A stretch of 6,120 nt of DNA. Source: an uncultured Collinsella sp. (GTDB lineage: Bacteria; Actinomycetota; Coriobacteriia; Coriobacteriales; Coriobacteriaceae). Positions 3,229-6,120 of this stretch are shown here, piece by piece. The stretch lies in assembly GCA_900547345.1 (NCBI GenBank), contig URGG01000103.1:1-6120 (forward strand), in the 5' to 3' direction. The notes under the pieces are model-generated. The model saw only the letters and a list, made by a program, of their open reading frames with translations. It ran no database searches and was not told the origin of the DNA. Each line of letters opens with the position of its first letter. Positions within the stretch are counted from its first letter, which is position 1. Both the position numbers and the translations under genes were made by a program.

Positions 3229-6033
3229 GTGGCAAACGAGTACAAGCAGACGATGAATCTGCCCAAGACCGGTTTTCCCATGCGTGCCGGTCTTTCCAAG
3301 TCCGAGCCTAAGCGACTCAAGGACTGGCAGGACAACAAGGTCTACGAGCAGGTTCTGAAGAAGAACGAGGGTCACAAGAAGTTCGTGCTGCACGACGGCC
3401 CTCCGTACGCCAACGGTCCGATCCACATCGGCCATGCCATGAACAAGATCTCCAAGGACATGATCAATCGCTACTGGATGATGCAGGGCTATGAGGTTCC
3501 CTATGTCCCCGGTTGGGACTGCCACGGCCAGCCGATCGAGCACAAGGTCGAGGAGAAGCTCGGCACCGAGAAGTTCAACCAGACCCCCACGGCCAAGATC
3601 CGTGAGCTCTGCAACGAGTTCGCTGTCGAGAACATTGAGCTGCAGAAGGCCGGCTTCCGTCGTCTGGGCGTGCTCGGCGACTGGGACAACCCCTACCTGA
3701 CGCTCTATCACCAGCACGATGCTGCCGACATCGAGGTCTTCAAGGCCATGTTCGATAAGGGCATGATCTATCGCGGCCACAAGCCGGTTCACTGGTGCAA
3801 GCACTGCCACACCGCGCTGGCCGAGGCCGAGATCGAGTACTCCGACGAGACGAGCCCCTCCATCTTCGTTCGCTTTGAGATGACTTCTAAGCCCGCCGGC
3901 CTCGAGAACTTCGACGGCCCAGTTGACTTCATCATCTGGACGACTACGCCTTGGACCATCCCCTCCGACCAGGCCGTTTCCCTTAAGCCCGGCGCCTCCT
4001 ACGTCGCCGTTGAGCACGACGGCCGTGCCGAGGTCATGCTCGAGGACCTGGCTCCCAAGTGCTGTGAGGAGTTTGGCTGGGAGTACACCCCGGTCATGGT
4101 CGACGGCAAGCCCTATGTGGTTCCCGCTGAGACCTTCCACCACATCCACTACAAGCAGCCGATCTTTGACGGTGTTGAGGGCGTGGCACTGCTGGCCGAT
4201 TACGTCGGTGTCGATGACGGTACCGGTATCGTACACAACTCGCCCGGCCACGGCGTCGACGACTACTTTGCCTGCCTCAAGGAGGGCATCACCGACATCT
4301 GCATGCCGGTCGATGACGACGGCAAGTTCTACACCGGTGAGGAGTTTGGCACCGGTGGCCCCTTCAGCGGTATGGATACCGATGAGGCCAACCCGCACAT
4401 CATCGAGTTCCTGCGCGAGCGCGGCACCCTGGTCCTCGAGAAGAAGATCACGCACAGCTATCCGCACTGCTGGCGCTGCAAGCACCCGGTGCTCTTCCGT
4501 GCTACCGACCAGTGGTTTGTCTCGATGGACAAGACGGGTCTGCGCGAGCAGGCTGGCAAAGAGGTTCGCGAGAACGTCAAGTGGTATCCGGCCCACGCGG
4601 CCAACCGCATCGGTGCCATGGTCGAGCAGCGTCCCGACTGGTGCATCAGCCGTCAGCGCAACTGGGGCGTGCCTATCCCGAGTTACACCTGCGCCGACTG
4701 CGGCGAGAAGGTCATGAACGACGCCACGCTCGACGCCGTCATCAAGCTCTTCCATGAGAAGGGTTCCGACGCCTGGTTTACCGACGCTCCCGAGAGCTAC
4801 CTAGGCGAGGCCTGCGTCTGCCCCAAGTGCGGCGGCCATCACCTCAAGGCCGATAAGGACATCCTTGACGTGTGGTGGGACTCCGGCGTGTCCTGGAAGG
4901 CCGTCTGCGAGTATCGCCCCGAGCTTGAGTACCCGGCGGACGTGTATCTCGAGGGCTCCGACCAGCACCGCGGTTGGTTCCAGAGCTCACTGCTCACCTC
5001 GGTGGGCGCCAACGGCCATGCTCCGTACAAGGCCGTCGTCTCGCAGGGCTTCACGCTCGACGGCCAGGGTCGCAAGATGTCCAAGTCGCTCGGCAACGTC
5101 ATCGACCCCAATAAGGTCTGTGACGAGATGGGCGCCGACATCATTCGCCTGTGGGTTGCCTCCGTCGACACCAGCTCCGACGTTTCCATCGACCACGAGA
5201 TTCTCGCTCGTACGTCCGATGCCTACCGTCGTTTCCGCAACACGTTGCGCTTCTTGCTCTCCGAGCTCGAGGGTCAGTTTGAGCCCGAGACCGACGGCGT
5301 CGCTTTTGCCGACCTGCTGCCGCTCGACAAACTCATGGTTGCCCGCCTGACTCAGGTTCAGGCCGAGGTCGACGACGCTTACTCTTGCTACGAGTTCCCG
5401 CGCGCCTACCGTGCGCTCTACGACTTCGTGGTTACCGAGCTTTCCAACGTGTACCTCGACGCCCTGAAGGATCGTCTGTACTGCGACAAGCCCGGCTCGC
5501 TCGAGCGCCGCAGCGCCCAGACCGTGCTGGCCGAGCTCTTCTCGATGCTCATGCGCGACCTGCAGCCGATCCTGTCCTACACGGTCGACGAGGCCATGGC
5601 CTATGCGCCCGCCGGCTGCGTCGACCACCAGAAGTACGCCGCGCTGCTCGATTGGTACAAGTCGCCTATCACGGTCGACGAGGCCAATGAGTTTGAGGGC
5701 GTGCTCGAGGCTTCTCTTGAGCTCCGTAGCGCCGTGACCAAGGCCCTTGAGGATGCCCGTTCTGCCGGCACCTTCACCAAGAGCCAGCAGGTTCGCGTCA
5801 AGGCGGTCGTTCCCGCCGAGATGTACGCGCTGCTGACTGGTGACAAAGCGGTCGACCTGGCCGAGTTCTACATCGTCTCCGATGTTGAGCTGACCCAGGG
5901 CGAAGAGCTTTCCGTCTGCATTGATGCTGCCGAGGGCGAGTGCTGCGACCGTTGCTGGAACTACCGCACCACCGTCGGCGAGTACAACGGCCACGCTCAC
6001 ATCTGCAAACGCTGCGCTGATGCGCTGAACTAA
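3229..6033 (+). CDS. ileS: Isoleucyl-tRNA synthetase
   Basis: Class I aminoacyl-tRNA synthetase that activates isoleucine with ATP, charges tRNA-Ile in the cytosol, and hydrolyses mischarged Val-tRNA-Ile. It has 934 residues from the GTG start (E. coli: 938). Visible in order: PPYANGPIHIGH with HIGH at 66-69; GWDCHGQPIE at 95-104; CP1 editing domain with WTTTPWTIPS from 237 and GTGIVHNSPGHGVDDY at 331-346 (H336 and D345 match the editing residues of E. coli); SRQRNWGVPIPSY; a CxxC...CxxC pair at C488/C491 and C531/C534; ILDVWWDSG; GSDQHRGWFQSSLL; KMSKS at 616-620; anticodon-binding helical domain from about 664 (DAYRRFRNTLRF) through YLDALKDRLYCD near 742; C-terminal zinc finger C906, C909, C926, C929. 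The usual GWDCHGLPIE has Gln instead of Leu at 101. All catalytic signatures are intact. Expression is controlled by the T-box leader directly upstream. Confidence 0.98.
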   Translation: MANEYKQTMNLPKTGFPMRAGLSKSEPKRLKDWQDNKVYEQVLKKNEGHKKFVLHDGPPYANGPIHIGHAMNKISKDMINRYWMMQGYEVPYVPGWDCHGQPIEHKVEEKLGTEKFNQTPTAKIRELCNEFAVENIELQKAGFRRLGVLGDWDNPYLTLYHQHDAADIEVFKAMFDKGMIYRGHKPVHWCKHCHTALAEAEIEYSDETSPSIFVRFEMTSKPAGLENFDGPVDFIIWTTTPWTIPSDQAVSLKPGASYVAVEHDGRAEVMLEDLAPKCCEEFGWEYTPVMVDGKPYVVPAETFHHIHYKQPIFDGVEGVALLADYVGVDDGTGIVHNSPGHGVDDYFACLKEGITDICMPVDDDGKFYTGEEFGTGGPFSGMDTDEANPHIIEFLRERGTLVLEKKITHSYPHCWRCKHPVLFRATDQWFVSMDKTGLREQAGKEVRENVKWYPAHAANRIGAMVEQRPDWCISRQRNWGVPIPSYTCADCGEKVMNDATLDAVIKLFHEKGSDAWFTDAPESYLGEACVCPKCGGHHLKADKDILDVWWDSGVSWKAVCEYRPELEYPADVYLEGSDQHRGWFQSSLLTSVGANGHAPYKAVVSQGFTLDGQGRKMSKSLGNVIDPNKVCDEMGADIIRLWVASVDTSSDVSIDHEILARTSDAYRRFRNTLRFLLSELEGQFEPETDGVAFADLLPLDKLMVARLTQVQAEVDDAYSCYEFPRAYRALYDFVVTELSNVYLDALKDRLYCDKPGSLERRSAQTVLAELFSMLMRDLQPILSYTVDEAMAYAPAGCVDHQKYAALLDWYKSPITVDEANEFEGVLEASLELRSAVTKALEDARSAGTFTKSQQVRVKAVVPAEMYALLTGDKAVDLAEFYIVSDVELTQGEELSVCIDAAEGECCDRCWNYRTTVGEYNGHAHICKRCADALN

Positions 6034-6037
6034 CCGT

Positions 6038-6074
6038 TGGACGTTCTTAAACGACTGTCAAACAAGAACGTCCA
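6038..6074 (+). terminator. Stem-loop after ileS, possible weak terminator
   Basis: A perfect 11-bp stem (TGGACGTTCTT 6038-6048 with AAGAACGTCCA 6064-6074) with a 15-base loop begins 4 bases after the ileS stop. No T-run follows (TTACAG), so it is not a standard intrinsic terminator; it may be Rho-assisted, a 3'-end stabiliser, or part of a larger fold. Loop bases 6052-6058 are complementary to 6077-6083. Confidence 0.4.
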
Positions 6075-6091
6075 TTACAGTCGAAATTGTC

Positions 6092-6112
6092 AGCCTGGGA
6101 CTGTCTCGGGCT
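6092..6112. other. Imperfect hairpin near window end
   Basis: AGCCTGGGA (6092-6100) pairs with TCTCGGGCT (6104-6112) including two G-U pairs, around a 3-base loop. No T-run and no recognisable gene follow before the window ends. It could be part of the next gene's leader or chance. Confidence 0.3.
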
Positions 6113-6120
6113 ACGATTGA

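Noticed and set aside
3109..4755. 548-codon open frame on the minus strand opposite ileS
   Set aside because: It is antisense to the unmistakable ileS and runs into the T-box. Its composition (rich in V, L, D, G, A with repetitive valine-leucine runs) is what the complement of biased high-GC codons gives. No domain is recognisable.
4987..6000. 337-codon minus-strand open frame opposite the 3' half of ileS
   Set aside because: Same antisense shadow effect; no ribosome site or family motif.
6038..6083. Stable H-type pseudoknot after ileS
   Set aside because: Complementarity is real, but a two-base linker cannot easily span an 11-bp stem, so I report it only as possible competing pairings.

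Overview
The window looks like chromosomal core sequence from a GC-rich bacterium. It holds four genes and one large RNA regulator. The high GC, codon use dominated by C/G third positions, and a full-length Firmicutes-style T-box leader in front of an otherwise high-GC ileS together suggest a Coriobacteriia-type actinobacterium such as Collinsella. That placement is inference from style and remembered protein families, not from a search. I see no insertion sequence, phage gene, CRISPR array, tRNA or rRNA.

Layout: (1) 1-1073, plus strand: the 3' part of an ftsH-type AAA+ zinc protease gene, cut by the window start, followed by a perfect 13-bp terminator-like hairpin. (2) 1155-1610, plus strand: a small cysteine-rich DUF523-family protein, related to the thiouracil desulfidase TudS. 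It starts only a few bases after that hairpin. (3) 1611-1651: a perfect 16-bp inverted repeat with T-runs on both strands, serving as a shared terminator for converging genes. (4) 1661-2743, minus strand: an iron-containing alcohol dehydrogenase / glycerol dehydrogenase-like enzyme. (5) 2744-3228: a 485-bp gene-free stretch between divergent genes. It holds a possible promoter for the dehydrogenase, a promoter for ileS, and a complete transcriptional T-box riboswitch with an AUC (Ile) specifier, a UGGU acceptor-binding bulge, a competing intrinsic terminator, and then the ileS ribosome binding site. (6) 3229-6033, plus strand: complete ileS (isoleucyl-tRNA synthetase, 934 aa). (7) 6034-6120: a short tail with two hairpins and no gene visible.

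The genes do not form one pathway. The clear functional unit is the T-box plus ileS: uncharged tRNA-Ile should bind the leader, stabilise the antiterminator and allow synthesis of the synthetase. The most unusual item is that T-box's bulge, which reads UGGUUAA where the family consensus is UGGNACC. I found no convincing undescribed multi-gene system here.
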